Source of the DNA: Thalassospira sp. MCCC 1A01148
GTDB taxonomy: Bacteria; Pseudomonadota; Alphaproteobacteria; Rhodospirillales; Thalassospiraceae
Direction of reading: 5' to 3'
Length of the DNA: 64,000 bases
NCBI RefSeq assembly: GCF_001613795.1
Contig: NZ_LPVZ01000022.1
Location: 62,001 to 126,000, forward strand
This document shows, one piece after another, positions 49,789 through 58,653 of this stretch. Position 1 is the first letter of the stretch. Every line of letters starts with the position of its first letter. The notes under the pieces were generated by a model. The model worked only from the letters and a program-made list of their open reading frames with translations, did no database searches and was not told where the DNA came from. A program made the translations under genes and the position numbers.

Positions 49789-50970
49789 CTAGCGTTGAAC
49801 GGTTTTGATATCGACGCGATCGGCGGGGCCGGACGGAACATTCGCACCAAGAGCGCGAACATCAATGCGCGTGGAGCGCACACCCCGGTCAATGAGATAG
49901 GAACGTACCTGAAGCGCGCGCGACAGCGACAGACGACGCGCCTTGGATGCGTTTGATCCATCGCCTTGTGCGTATGCCTGCAACTGGATGCGCAGGTTTT
50001 CATCCTGACCCATGGTTGCAATCACGCTGTCAAGCTGGCGCTTGGCGGCGTCGCTAAGCTCAAAGCTTTCAGCCGCAAAACCAAGGCTGTATTCATCAGA
50101 CCCGGCAGCAGGCATTGGTTCCGGTGCGGTTTCCGGCGGAATGGCTGCTTCTTCGGCCGAAGGTGCCGGCGGGGCAGCCTGTTCGGTCACAGGCTCTGCA
50201 GTGTCGGCCATCTCGGTTGCGGGCTGGGTGGTGTCAGGTGCCGGTGCAGCAGGCGGTTCAGGTGCATCTGCAATCGGCGCAATCTCTGGCGCGGCCGGGG
50301 CCGCCGGAACGCTTTGTTCTTCTGCTGTTTCCGTCACCGGCGCTGGTGATGATGTTGCTTCAGGCGCTGGTTCTGCGACGCTTGGCATTGGCTCCGGTGC
50401 TGGTGCCGGTTTCGTCAGCGGGGTAGGTGCCGCAGCGCTGCTTTCGCTGGTGGTGGGGGCTGCGGGCTTGCTGCGCGGTGCGGCGGTTGGTTCCGGCTGG
50501 TTCAACACGATGGTTTGATTTGCGCCGTCATCCATCATTGCCTGTGCCTGGGCAGCAGACGGTGAGGGCGCCGCAACGCCGGGTACGCCGTAAAACTCTG
50601 ACTGGGTGGGAAAGGCGTTGCCACCACCTGATCCATCAATGACAACCGTTTCAAAGCCGCCGTCATAGCCGCCTGCGCCAGAGGCACTGGCAAACTGATC
50701 CGAAGCCAGGAAGGTCGATTTTGGTTTGCTTTCCGGGAAAATCAGATCACCGCCGGGCACGACGATGTGATCGCGTGAAACAGTCGGGGACAGATATTGT
50801 GGCACGGTCGGTTGTCCGCCATAGCCATCTGCCACGTCCCAGTTTACCTGAACGCTGCTATCAACCGAAACGGGGGAGTATTGTTGCGCGGATGCGTTTG
50901 CCCCAAAGAACACGGTTGTTCCCAGTGCGGCCGTCATCGCAAGCACCGAAATCTTGGAATACCCCATCAT
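49789..50970 (-). CDS. Secreted OmpA-like protein with Pro/Ala-rich linker
   Basis: 393 residues from ATG 50970. Signal peptide about 1-28 (ISVLAMTAALGTTVFFGANA then SAQQ). Then about 120 residues without known domain, then a low-complexity Pro/Ala/Glu-rich linker of about 140 residues (150-290) able to span much of the periplasm. A C-terminal OmpA-like domain about 295-393 (LSDAAKRQLDSVIATMGQDE, RRLSLSRALQVRSYLIDRGV). The usual GHTD peptidoglycan motif is replaced by QAYAQGDGS, so binding may be altered. First gene of the cluster with the MotA-like and MotB-like genes, 12 bases ahead of the former. Confidence 0.88.
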   Translation of the reverse strand: MMGYSKISVLAMTAALGTTVFFGANASAQQYSPVSVDSSVQVNWDVADGYGGQPTVPQYLSPTVSRDHIVVPGGDLIFPESKPKSTFLASDQFASASGAGGYDGGFETVVIDGSGGGNAFPTQSEFYGVPGVAAPSPSAAQAQAMMDDGANQTIVLNQPEPTAAPRSKPAAPTTSESSAAAPTPLTKPAPAPEPMPSVAEPAPEATSSPAPVTETAEEQSVPAAPAAPEIAPIADAPEPPAAPAPDTTQPATEMADTAEPVTEQAAPPAPSAEEAAIPPETAPEPMPAAGSDEYSLGFAAESFELSDAAKRQLDSVIATMGQDENLRIQLQAYAQGDGSNASKARRLSLSRALQVRSYLIDRGVRSTRIDVRALGANVPSGPADRVDIKTVQR

Positions 50971-51173
50971 CAAATCGCAGGCCCCTTAATACCCTGTGTT
51001 TGAAATCGTTTTGGTAACGCTATTCTATTTCACACAGTTTTGTGTCGATCATTAGGCACCCGCAAACCTTCGGAATGCCCCCCTGTTGTCTATGGGCCTG
51101 CATTTAGGCCGCATAGTCCCATGCACAATAGCTTAGAGACAGGTAATGGACAACCGCTTTGACCGATAATGCA

Positions 51174-51215
51174 AAAGGGGCGCTTCAGCAAATTGTGAAG
51201 CGCCCCTTTCAAAAA
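51174..51215. terminator. Terminator after the suhB-type gene
   Basis: 14-bp arms AAAGGGGCGCTTCA / TGAAGCGCCCCTTT around 8 bases, with A before and CAAAAAA after. Placed 26 bases past the phosphatase stop codon on the minus strand. Confidence 0.9.
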
Positions 51216-51235
51216 ACAGTAACAAAAGCGGTGTG

Positions 51236-52045
51236 TTAGCCCGCAATTGCCTTTTTCAGCGTCTTGGCCAGCACAGGCTGGATGTAGTCGTTGGCTGCAA
51301 CGACGCTGCCGGTAGCCAGCATGTTGGTGCCGCCTTTTTCATCGCGGATGTAACCGCCCGCTTCGGAGATCAGGATAATACCGGCTGCGATATCCCACGC
51401 ATTCAGGTGAGATTCCCAGTATCCGTCATAACGGCCAGCCGCAACATAGGCCATATCAAGGGCTGCAGCCCCCATACGGCGTACACCGGCACAACGGTCC
51501 ATGACCGAGTGCAGTTGCTTTTCAAATGTCGCGTGATCGCCATGGCCAAGGTGCGGAACACCGCAGGCCAGAACGCATTCATTCAGGCGACGACGGCCCG
51601 AAACGCGCAGGCGACGGTTATCAAGGAACGCACCGACGCCTTTTTCCGCCCAGAAGCACTCATCCTTGGCAACGTCATAGATCATGCCAGCGATGATTTC
51701 GTTACCCTTTTGCAGGGCAACCGAAATCGCAAAATGCGGGATGCCATGCAGGAAGTTGGTGGTGCCATCAAGCGGATCAATGATCCAGCGATGCTCGGGA
51801 TCGGAGCCCTTGACCTCGCCACCTTCTTCAAGAAGGAAGCCATAGCCCGGACGGGCACGCTCAAGCTCTTCACGCAGGCGTTTTTCGGCACGGTGATCAG
51901 CCGCAGATACGAAATCTGCCGGGCCTTTCATCGAAACCTGAAGGTTTTCGACTTCACCGAAGTCGCGTTTCAGTCCATAGGCTGCCTTTTCGACAGCCTT
52001 GTACATCACGTTGATATTTGCAGAACGACGGGCGGCGCCTCGCAC
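51236..52045 (-). CDS. suhB: Inositol monophosphatase family protein (SuhB-type)
   Basis: 269 residues from a GTG at 52045, GGGAG 8 bases upstream. Mg-dependent phosphatase fold: EEGGE (about residue 72-76) and DPLDGTTNFLHG (about 91-102) supply metal ligands, and NAWDIAAGIILISEAGG is the second signature. It hydrolyses inositol or related sugar phosphates, or can act as an rRNA-maturation cofactor as SuhB does in E. coli. Sits between efp and the envelope cluster on the same strand, with terminators on both sides. Confidence 0.95.
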   Translation of the reverse strand: MRGAARRSANINVMYKAVEKAAYGLKRDFGEVENLQVSMKGPADFVSAADHRAEKRLREELERARPGYGFLLEEGGEVKGSDPEHRWIIDPLDGTTNFLHGIPHFAISVALQKGNEIIAGMIYDVAKDECFWAEKGVGAFLDNRRLRVSGRRRLNECVLACGVPHLGHGDHATFEKQLHSVMDRCAGVRRMGAAALDMAYVAAGRYDGYWESHLNAWDIAAGIILISEAGGYIRDEKGGTNMLATGSVVAANDYIQPVLAKTLKKAIAG

Positions 52046-52069
52046 GGCATATCTCCCGGAATTTGAATT

Positions 52070-52093
52070 AAAAGAAGGTCCGCTTTCCGGACC
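52070..52093 (-). terminator. Terminator of efp
   Basis: GGTCCG / CGGACC arms around CTTTC; on the minus strand followed by TTCTTTTAA. It is 18 bases past the efp stop codon. Confidence 0.8.
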
Positions 52094-52110
52094 GGCGGGC
52101 AGGGAGGCCC

Positions 52111-52677
52111 TTAGTCCTTGGCACGCTCGACATAGGTGCCTTCAACCGTGTTCACGACAATGCGCGTACCCGATTCAATATGCGGGGGCACCATCACACG
52201 AACACCGTTCTCAAGAACAGCCGGCTTGAAGGAAGAAGACTGGGTCTGACCTTTGACAACGGCGTCGGCTTCGACGATTTCGAAGACAACATGCTCTGGC
52301 AGGGTCACGCCAAGCGGCTCCCCTTCGAAGGATTCGATGGTCACAACCATGCCATCCTGAAGATAGACAGCAGCGTCGCCAATAAGGTCGGAATTGACTG
52401 TGATCTGGTCGTAGGTTTCGCTGTCCATGAAGGTGATCATGTCACCATCGGCAAACAGGTAGGTGTATTCTTTCTGCTCAAGGCGAACCTTTTCGACGGT
52501 TTCCGATGCACGGAAACGTTCGTTCAGCTTGGTGCCGGTACGAATGTCTTTGAGTTCAACCTGGTTAAAAGCACCGCCTTTACCCGGCTTCACAGCCTGG
52601 CATTTTACTGCACGCCACAGGGCACCTTTATGTTCGATAAGGTTACCCGGACGGATTTCGTTGCCGTTGATTTTCAT
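52111..52677 (-). CDS. efp: Elongation factor P
   Basis: Rescues ribosomes stalled at proline runs. 188 residues, the standard length, with three beta-barrel domains: KOW-like 1-65, OB about 66-130 and a C-terminal OB about 131-188 ending [19 protein letters not shown]. The loop that reaches the peptidyl-transferase centre is VKPGKGGAF with Lys33 at the tip, the residue that is beta-lysylated where EpmA is present. The OmpA-like protein above contains long Pro-rich stretches, a natural client. Single gene with its own terminator. Confidence 0.97.
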   Translation of the reverse strand: MKINGNEIRPGNLIEHKGALWRAVKCQAVKPGKGGAFNQVELKDIRTGTKLNERFRASETVEKVRLEQKEYTYLFADGDMITFMDSETYDQITVNSDLIGDAAVYLQDGMVVTIESFEGEPLGVTLPEHVVFEIVEADAVVKGQTQSSSFKPAVLENGVRVMVPPHIESGTRIVVNTVEGTYVERAKD

Positions 52678-52876
52678 GGCACAAACCGTTCTTTCAGATC
52701 ACAGATTCACAATGCAATAAGGGGCAAGCGCCCCATTTCAGGGGGTCTACCTACCAGTTCGGGTGTTTTGCTGCAAGCAGATTGATCCGGGTTTACGCGC
52801 ATAACACCCCGTCATTCGCGCATGGCTGGCGCAACCAATTGCCAGCCATATGATTTCCCGTTCGCCGGTATTCAGT

Positions 52877-53518
52877 TCAGATATCGGTCGCCGCAATCGC
52901 AGCCTTGATCGCCTTTGCCCCCGCTTCGGGGCCATCCGGATGGTTCCACACACCACCTGTTACCGCGATAAAGTCTGCACCTGCCAGAACCAGCGGGGCA
53001 ACATTGTCTGCCGTGATGCCGCCAATTGCCACACAGGGCACGGTGGTAAAGGTCGTCCAGATTTCAAGGATTTCCGGCGTAACGCTGGTTTTGGCTTCTT
53101 TGGTCTTGGTCGGATAAAACGCACCGAATGCCACGTAGTCCGCACCCTTTTCGCCAAGGATCATCGCCTTGTGGCGGCTGTCATAGCATGACACACCAAC
53201 GATATGTTCCTCGCCCATGATGGCGCGGGCTTCGTCATAGCTGGCATCACCTTCGCCAACATGCACACCATCGCAGCCCGATTTCCTGGCAATGTCGGGA
53301 CGGTCATTCAGGATCAGTGGAATGTCACGATCCACGCACATTGGCAGGATCGCATCAATCGCGGTGCGGATCTCATCATCACTGACGTCCTTCAGGCGCA
53401 ATTGCAGGCAATCGACCGCACCGGTATCGAGCACAGATTTCAGCGTCTCGCCAAAGGGTGCAAGGTCAAATTTCGGCGGCGTCAGAAGATAAAGACCGGC
53501 AAGTTCGTCTGAATTCAC
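52877..53518 (-). CDS. thiE: Thiamine phosphate synthase
   Basis: Joins HMP pyrophosphate and the thiazole phosphate to thiamine phosphate. 213 residues from a GTG at 53518, with AGGA upstream; the frame extending to 53584 lacks a ribosome site. TIM-barrel signatures: LQLRLKDVSDDEI near 45, LILNDRPDIARKSGCDGVHV near 80-100, GEGD, VGVSCYDSRHKA, FGAFYPTKTKEA and AIGGITADNVAPLVLAGAD, all at ThiE positions. Last gene of a three-gene run with an unknown protein and a methyltransferase-like protein. No TPP riboswitch is visible. Confidence 0.92.
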   Translation of the reverse strand: MNSDELAGLYLLTPPKFDLAPFGETLKSVLDTGAVDCLQLRLKDVSDDEIRTAIDAILPMCVDRDIPLILNDRPDIARKSGCDGVHVGEGDASYDEARAIMGEEHIVGVSCYDSRHKAMILGEKGADYVAFGAFYPTKTKEAKTSVTPEILEIWTTFTTVPCVAIGGITADNVAPLVLAGADFIAVTGGVWNHPDGPEAGAKAIKAAIAATDI

Positions 53519-53586
53519 GATGATAATTCCTGATGATTTCCTGCGTGTTATGTAACCTTTGACGCCGGTTTTGGCAATTGCCAAGG

Positions 53587-54018
53587 CTACCCGGCAAGAT
53601 GTGCAAGCAACCGCTTGTCCAGTTCATGATCGGGCAACAGGTCATCGGCCATCTGATAAATCACATCTTTGGCCGGGAGCTCTGTCATGACCAGACAGTT
53701 TGTCTGGGCTGCCATATCCCGAAGGTTTTCCAACTGCGGTTCGGGCATCGGATCGACCATCACCGCATCAAGGCCAAGCTCAATCGCGGTCAGTGCACCA
53801 GAAACCCTTCCGCGACAATCAAGGATCGCTGTGATGTCAGATGCCGGGAATTCTTCGCGCACAAGCGTGATCAGATCGGCAAACCATTGTGCCCCGTGTG
53901 ATTGGGCTGCGTGAACAGGCGACAGCAGCGCAAACCCACGATCTCCCAGAATCCGGCAGGCGGATCGGGCACCAGTGATGCCGTGAACGCGGATGATCAG
54001 GGCGGGCAGGTTGGTCAT
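53587..54018 (-). CDS. Unknown conserved-looking protein between thiE and a methyltransferase
   Basis: 143 residues, soluble, no signal peptide or membrane helix. Pattern of alternating strands and helices (ITAILDCRGRVSGALTAIEL and LDAVMVDPMPEPQLENLRDM), which resembles part of a TIM barrel, but I recognise no family. It begins 9 bases after the methyltransferase-like gene stop and ends 68 bases before thiE, so it is probably in the same transcript. Start ATG 54018. Confidence 0.75.
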   Translation of the reverse strand: MTNLPALIIRVHGITGARSACRILGDRGFALLSPVHAAQSHGAQWFADLITLVREEFPASDITAILDCRGRVSGALTAIELGLDAVMVDPMPEPQLENLRDMAAQTNCLVMTELPAKDVIYQMADDLLPDHELDKRLLAHLAG

Positions 54019-54027
54019 GATGCTTGC

Positions 54028-54750
54028 TCAGGCCTTGGTGCGCGCAACATAGACCGTGTTGATGTCTTCACGATCAATCAGCGGATGCTTGAACGTAATC
54101 ACGTCGGCCCGGATGGTCTCGAACGCGGATTTCAGGTTCTCTTCAAACCATGGTTCGGGCATCTCGGTCGACCACAGGGCAAAAATCCCCCCCGGCACCA
54201 GATGGGTCGCAAGCTTCGCCAAGCCATCCTTGGTGTAAAGACGCTTGTGGTCTTCATGCAGGACATTGCCCGGCGAATGGTCGACATCCAAAAGGATCGC
54301 GTCATGCAGTTTTTCGGATGCATCCGGGTTCATGCCCGGCGTATCGGAAAGTGCTGCGGCAAAGAAATCCCCATGCACCAATGCGCAACGCGGGTCGTTT
54401 GAAAGTTGATCCCCCAAGGGCAGCAATCCTTGCTGATGCCATTCGATCACCTCGGGCAGGGTATCAAGCACGGTCAGCTTGCCAGTCTTGGGATTATCAA
54501 GCGCTGCCTTGGCGGTATAGCCAAGGCCCAAGCCACCAACGACCACATCAAGGTTCTCGCGATCAAGTTCGGCCAACCCCAGATCGGCCAGCGCAATCTC
54601 GGCATCGGTAAACAGGCTCGACATCAGGTATTCTTCATCAAGCTTGATTTCATAGACATCGATATCAAGGCTCAACTCACGTCGGCGACGCAGGCTTAAA
54701 ACCCCCATCGGTGTCGGGCGATAATCAAGTTCCTTGAAAAGAAGGCTCAC
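54028..54750 (-). CDS. Spermidine-synthase-like methyltransferase-fold protein
   Basis: 240 residues from a GTG at 54750 (AGGAG 9 bases upstream); a longer frame to 54786 exists. Rossmann-like SAM-binding fold: VVVGGLGLGYTAKAAL is the glycine-rich loop near residue 70, LTVLDTLPEVIEWHQQG follows, with an acidic Asp in beta strand 2, and DAILLDVDHSPGNVL near 150 replaces the catalytic segment of spermidine synthases. Members of this class are often labelled spermidine synthases without proof. The true substrate is unknown. Confidence 0.82.
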   Translation of the reverse strand: MSLLFKELDYRPTPMGVLSLRRRRELSLDIDVYEIKLDEEYLMSSLFTDAEIALADLGLAELDRENLDVVVGGLGLGYTAKAALDNPKTGKLTVLDTLPEVIEWHQQGLLPLGDQLSNDPRCALVHGDFFAAALSDTPGMNPDASEKLHDAILLDVDHSPGNVLHEDHKRLYTKDGLAKLATHLVPGGIFALWSTEMPEPWFEENLKSAFETIRADVITFKHPLIDREDINTVYVARTKA

Positions 54751-54819
54751 GGGCCGGGCTCCTGTTTGTCTTGATAGGCGTGTCACCTAGACAGTGACGG
54801 AAAGAGGCGCAAAAGAAAA

Positions 54820-54850
54820 GTGCCCGAAGCAGAACTTCGGGCACCTTGAA
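54820..54850 (-). terminator. Terminator of gap
   Basis: GTGCCCGAAG / CTTCGGGCAC arms around CAGAA. On the minus strand it is followed by TTTTCTTTTG. About 28 bases past the gap stop codon. Confidence 0.9.
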
Positions 54851-54871
54851 AAATTTTGACCTAAGCGATGC

Positions 54872-55879
54872 TTAGAGGAACTTCGCCATGGCGACAGCGG
54901 TGTCGCTCATACGGTTGGAGAAGCCCCACTCGTTGTCATACCAGGACAGGATACGAACGAAGTTGCCGTCCATTACCTGGGTCTGGGTCGCATCAAAGGT
55001 CGAGCTGTTCGGGTTGTGGTTGAAATCAACCGAAACCAGCGGAGCTTCGCAAACGCCAAGAACGCCTTTAAGCGGGCCGTTTGCGGCTTCCTTGATTGCT
55101 GCGTTGACTTCATCAACGGTGGTGTCACGACCAGCCACGAAGGTCAGGTCAACCATCGAGACGTTCGGGGTCGGAACACGGATCGCGGTACCGTCGAGCT
55201 TGCCTTTGAGTTCCGGAAGAACAAGACCAACAGCCTTTGCAGCACCGGTCGAGGTCGGGATCATCGAAAGCGATGCCGAACGGGCACGACGCAGGTCTTT
55301 GTGCAGGCTGTCCACGGTGTTCTGGTCGCCGGTGAAGGCGTGAACAGTGGTCATGAAGCCCTTGGTGATGCCAACGGTTTTGTTGAGAACATCTGCAACC
55401 GGTGCCAGGCAGTTGGTGGTGCAGGATGCGTTCGAAACGATGACGTCATCAGCGGTCAGGCTGTCAGAGTTAACACCGTAAACAACGGTCTTGATGTCAC
55501 CCTTTGCCGGGGCAGAGATCAGAACGCGCTTGGCGCCTGCGGTCAGGTGTTTGCCTGCGCCCGCTTCGTCAAGGAAGATACCGGTGCACTCGAACGCGAT
55601 GTCGACTTTAAGGTCGGCCCACGGCAGGTTCGCCGGGTCACGTTCAGAGCAAACCTTGATCGCCTTGCCGTCGATGACCAGATCATCGCCTTCGGCTTTG
55701 ACGTCATTGGCCAGAACGCCATGAACGGAATCATATTTCAGAAGATGTGCGTTGGTGTGGACGTCACCCAGGTCGTTGATGGCAACAACTTCAACGTCGG
55801 TGCGACCGCTTTCAACGATAGAACGCAGAACCAGACGGCCGATACGGCCAAAACCATTAATCGCTACGCGAATAGCCAT
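54872..55879 (-). CDS. gap: Glyceraldehyde-3-phosphate dehydrogenase, type I
   Basis: 335 residues, standard length. NAD-binding start [13 protein letters not shown], catalytic Cys in [13 protein letters not shown] near residue 155, and the ends [12 protein letters not shown] and [13 protein letters not shown] as in bacterial GapA. It oxidises glyceraldehyde 3-phosphate to 1,3-bisphosphoglycerate (glycolysis) or the reverse (gluconeogenesis). GGAGGGATGA precedes the ATG. It lies downstream of tkt, but a strong terminator between them indicates separate transcription. Confidence 0.97.
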   Translation of the reverse strand: MAIRVAINGFGRIGRLVLRSIVESGRTDVEVVAINDLGDVHTNAHLLKYDSVHGVLANDVKAEGDDLVIDGKAIKVCSERDPANLPWADLKVDIAFECTGIFLDEAGAGKHLTAGAKRVLISAPAKGDIKTVVYGVNSDSLTADDVIVSNASCTTNCLAPVADVLNKTVGITKGFMTTVHAFTGDQNTVDSLHKDLRRARSASLSMIPTSTGAAKAVGLVLPELKGKLDGTAIRVPTPNVSMVDLTFVAGRDTTVDEVNAAIKEAANGPLKGVLGVCEAPLVSVDFNHNPNSSTFDATQTQVMDGNFVRILSWYDNEWGFSNRMSDTAVAMAKFL

Positions 55880-55950
55880 TCATCCCTCCAAAATTATAAT
55901 GATTGGTACCTGGGGAGTATCAATCACGGCTTAGGGTCAAGAACCCATAG

Positions 55951-55985
55951 AAAAAAGGCCGGATCGGCATGTTACCGATCCGGCC
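55951..55985 (-). terminator. Terminator of tkt
   Basis: Perfect 11-bp arms GGCCGGATCGG / CCGATCCGGCC around 7 bases. On the minus strand followed by TTTTTTC. It is 8 bases past the tkt stop codon. Confidence 0.92.
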
Positions 55986-55992
55986 CTGTAAA

Positions 55993-57975
55993 TTAAACCA
56001 GTTCCTTGGCCGCTTTGACCAGCGCGTCGGCGGTGATGCCGAAATGCTCGTAAAGGACCGGGGCCGGTGCCGAGGCACCAAATCCGTGCATGCCGACAAC
56101 CTTGCCGTTGTCGCCAACATATTTTTCCCAGCCAAAGACCGAAAGGGCTTCGATGGCAACGCGTGGTGCGCTGCCCAGAACGTCCTTGCGGTATTCCGGC
56201 GACTGGGCGTCAAACAGTTCCCAGCTCGGCAGCGAAACAACAGCAGCATTGATGCCGTCTGCTTTCAGCTTGGCCTGCGCGTCAACCGCGATCTCGACTT
56301 CCGAACCGGTCGCGATCAGGGTGACCTGACGATCGCCATCGCAATCGGAAATCACGTAGCCGCCACGTGCGACAAGGTTGTCGTCACGATATTCGGTGCG
56401 CAGAACCGGCAGGTTCTGACGGGTGAGGGCGAGAACGGTCGGGCCGCTTTCGTTGGTGATCGACATTGCCCATGCTTCGGCGGTTTCAACAGCATCGGCC
56501 GGGCGGATCACGGTCACGTTCGGCATGGCGCGCAGCGACGCAACATGTTCGACCGGCTGATGGGTCGGGCCGTCTTCGCCAAGGCCGATGGAATCATGGG
56601 TCATGACGTAAACAACGCGCTGGTTCATCAGGGCCGAAAGGCGGATCGACGGACGGCAATAGTCGGTGAAGACCAGGAAGGTGCCACCATAGGGCAGAAC
56701 GCCACCATGCAGCGCCAGACCGTTCATGGCTGCTGCCATGCCGTGTTCGCGGATACCGTAATAGATATACGCGCCTTCATAACCACCGTCGGCGGTGATC
56801 GGTGCCTGAACGCCGGTCTTGGTGTTGTTCGAACCGGTCAGGTCGGCAGAACCGCCGATCATTTCCGGGATCGCCTTGGTCAGAACTTCAAGAACGTTCT
56901 GCGACGCCTTGCGGGTTGCAACCTTCGGCAGTTCTTCGGTGATCTGCTTTTTGTAGTCGTTGAACGCTTCGATCCAGTTTTCCGGAAGCTTGCCTTCGAT
57001 ACGACGTTCGAACTCGTCTTTCAGGGCAGCTTCGAGACCATCAAAACGTGAACCCCACGCATTGAAGTCCTCGGCACCGCGTGCGCCAGCAGAAAGCCAT
57101 GCGTCACGGACATCTGCCGGGATTTCAAACGGCTCAGAATCCCAGCCGAGTTTCTTGCGCATGCCAGCAAGTTCTTCCGCACCAAGCGGTGCGCCGTGCG
57201 TTGCCGCGGTGCCACCCTTGGTCGGTGCGCCAAAGCCGATTTCGGTTTTGCAGGCAATCATCGACGGGGTGTTGGTGGATTTTGCTTTGGCAATGGCGGC
57301 TTCAATCGCAGCAGGATCGTGGCCGTCAATTTCCTGAACGTCCCAGCCAGCAGCTTCAAAGCGCTTCTTGTGGTCTTCCGATGTCGAAAGCGAGGTCGGG
57401 CCATCAATCGAAATGCCGTTGTCATCGAACAGAACGATAAGCTTCGACAGTTTCATGTGACCGGCCATCGAAATGGCTTCCTGGGAAATACCTTCCATCA
57501 GGCAACCGTCACCGGCAATCACATAGGTGTAGTGGTCAACAACGCTGTCACCAAAGCGGGCATTCATGATGCGCTCGCCAAGGGCGAAACCGACCGAGGT
57601 CGCAATACCCTGGCCGAGCGGGCCCGTGGTGGTTTCAATGCCTTCGCCGTGGCCATATTCCGGGTGGCCCGCAGTGCGATAGCCCATCTGACGGAAATTC
57701 TTGATCTGATCGAGATCGAAATCGTCATACCCGGTCAGGTGCAGAAGCGAATAAAGAAGCATCGAACCGTGACCTGCGGACAGGATGAAACGGTCGCGGT
57801 CTGGCCAGTTCGGGTGCTTCGGATCGAATTTCAAGAATTTGGTATAAAGAACAGTCGCAACGTCTGCCATGCCCATCGGCATGCCCGGATGACCGGATTT
57901 GGCTTTCTCGACAGCATCTGCCGAGAGGAAGCGGATGGCATTGGCCATGCGGTTGTGTTCTACTTGCGTCGTCAT
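55993..57975 (-). CDS. tkt: Transketolase
   Basis: TPP enzyme that shifts two-carbon units in the pentose phosphate pathway. 660 residues from ATG 57975; a frame extension to 58077 is not needed. Signatures: KSGHPGMPMGMADVATVLYT near residue 30, GDGCLMEGISQEAISMAGHM with the TPP diphosphate motif closing at DDNGISIDG, and the C-terminal THDSIGLGEDGPTHQPVEHV with catalytic Glu/His near 460-480. Single gene with a strong terminator. Confidence 0.97.
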   Translation of the reverse strand: MTTQVEHNRMANAIRFLSADAVEKAKSGHPGMPMGMADVATVLYTKFLKFDPKHPNWPDRDRFILSAGHGSMLLYSLLHLTGYDDFDLDQIKNFRQMGYRTAGHPEYGHGEGIETTTGPLGQGIATSVGFALGERIMNARFGDSVVDHYTYVIAGDGCLMEGISQEAISMAGHMKLSKLIVLFDDNGISIDGPTSLSTSEDHKKRFEAAGWDVQEIDGHDPAAIEAAIAKAKSTNTPSMIACKTEIGFGAPTKGGTAATHGAPLGAEELAGMRKKLGWDSEPFEIPADVRDAWLSAGARGAEDFNAWGSRFDGLEAALKDEFERRIEGKLPENWIEAFNDYKKQITEELPKVATRKASQNVLEVLTKAIPEMIGGSADLTGSNNTKTGVQAPITADGGYEGAYIYYGIREHGMAAAMNGLALHGGVLPYGGTFLVFTDYCRPSIRLSALMNQRVVYVMTHDSIGLGEDGPTHQPVEHVASLRAMPNVTVIRPADAVETAEAWAMSITNESGPTVLALTRQNLPVLRTEYRDDNLVARGGYVISDCDGDRQVTLIATGSEVEIAVDAQAKLKADGINAAVVSLPSWELFDAQSPEYRKDVLGSAPRVAIEALSVFGWEKYVGDNGKVVGMHGFGASAPAPVLYEHFGITADALVKAAKELV

Positions 57976-58383
57976 GTGATGCGGTTCCTGGGGGTTTCGC
58001 GGTCGGGCGATGAAAACACTTTTCCATTTATTAACGGAATTCGCGCGGAAGATGCCCTTACAGGGGGCATACGTCAACCGCTTCTATCGAAAATCTGCCA
58101 TGTTCTCGCGATTATGGTTAACCACACGGGCATTGACGGGGCCAATTACGGGTCCTGTTGACCTGTTTGCAGCGCCAGTTCTATGTTTCGGGCATGGCTG
58201 TCGTGCCACCCGATCAGACTGGTTTTGCACACAGTCGGGTAAAACGGTTGTTGATCGGAATCTGTGGTGTTAAATCAGCCATGATCATGACATCTTCGAC
58301 AGGTCATATTGGAATATGGACTGTCGTAGCAGACGTTTGACGTCTGTAATCTTTGAGTTAACAGCAAATATTTGGGTAGGGTC
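57976..58383. other. Divergent tkt/zapA promoter region
   Basis: About 400 bases without a supported gene. It should hold the promoters for tkt and for the DUF4164-zapA unit. The only clear structure is a dyad CAGACG-N5-CGTCTG at 58330-58346. Confidence 0.55.
58330..58346. promoter_or_regulatory. Dyad upstream of the DUF4164/zapA unit
   Basis: CAGACG-TTTGA-CGTCTG, perfect 6-bp arms, 38 bases before the DUF4164 start. It could be an operator or a leader hairpin. Confidence 0.4.
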
Positions 58384-58650
58384 ATGTCGCGGTTGCAACA
58401 GGCAAGTGATCGACTGAAAGCAGCATTGGAACGTCTGGAAACGGTCGCGGAGTCGGCGATCGACGCCAAAAGCCAGGACGCAAATGCTGACACGGCAGAA
58501 GTCGAAGCCCTGCGCGGACAACTTTCGGCTCTCCGCGAAGATTACGACCGGCTTTGCCAGACGACCGAAACGGTTTCCAACCGCCTTGATGGTGCGGTTG
58601 ATCAACTCAAACTCGTCCTTGATGAAGAACCCGCAAAGAAGCAGGCATAA
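58384..58650 (+). CDS. DUF4164 family small coiled-coil protein
   Basis: 88 residues from ATG 58384, entirely helical with Leu/Ala heptads: LQQASDRLKAALERLETVAE at the start and LREDYDRLCQTTETVSNRLD later, and an acidic/basic tail. DUF4164 proteins occur in front of zapA in many alphaproteobacteria; the adjacency and coiled-coil nature suggest a role with ZapA in cell division, but this is unproven. It is 3 bases from zapA, so the two are cotranscribed. Confidence 0.85.
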   Translation: MSRLQQASDRLKAALERLETVAESAIDAKSQDANADTAEVEALRGQLSALREDYDRLCQTTETVSNRLDGAVDQLKLVLDEEPAKKQA

Positions 58651-58653
58651 CCC

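Noticed and set aside
50085-50530. Pro/Ala-rich part of the OmpA-like gene as a DNA repeat
   Set aside because: The protein is low-complexity, but the DNA has no regular repeat unit; it is ordinary linker coding sequence.
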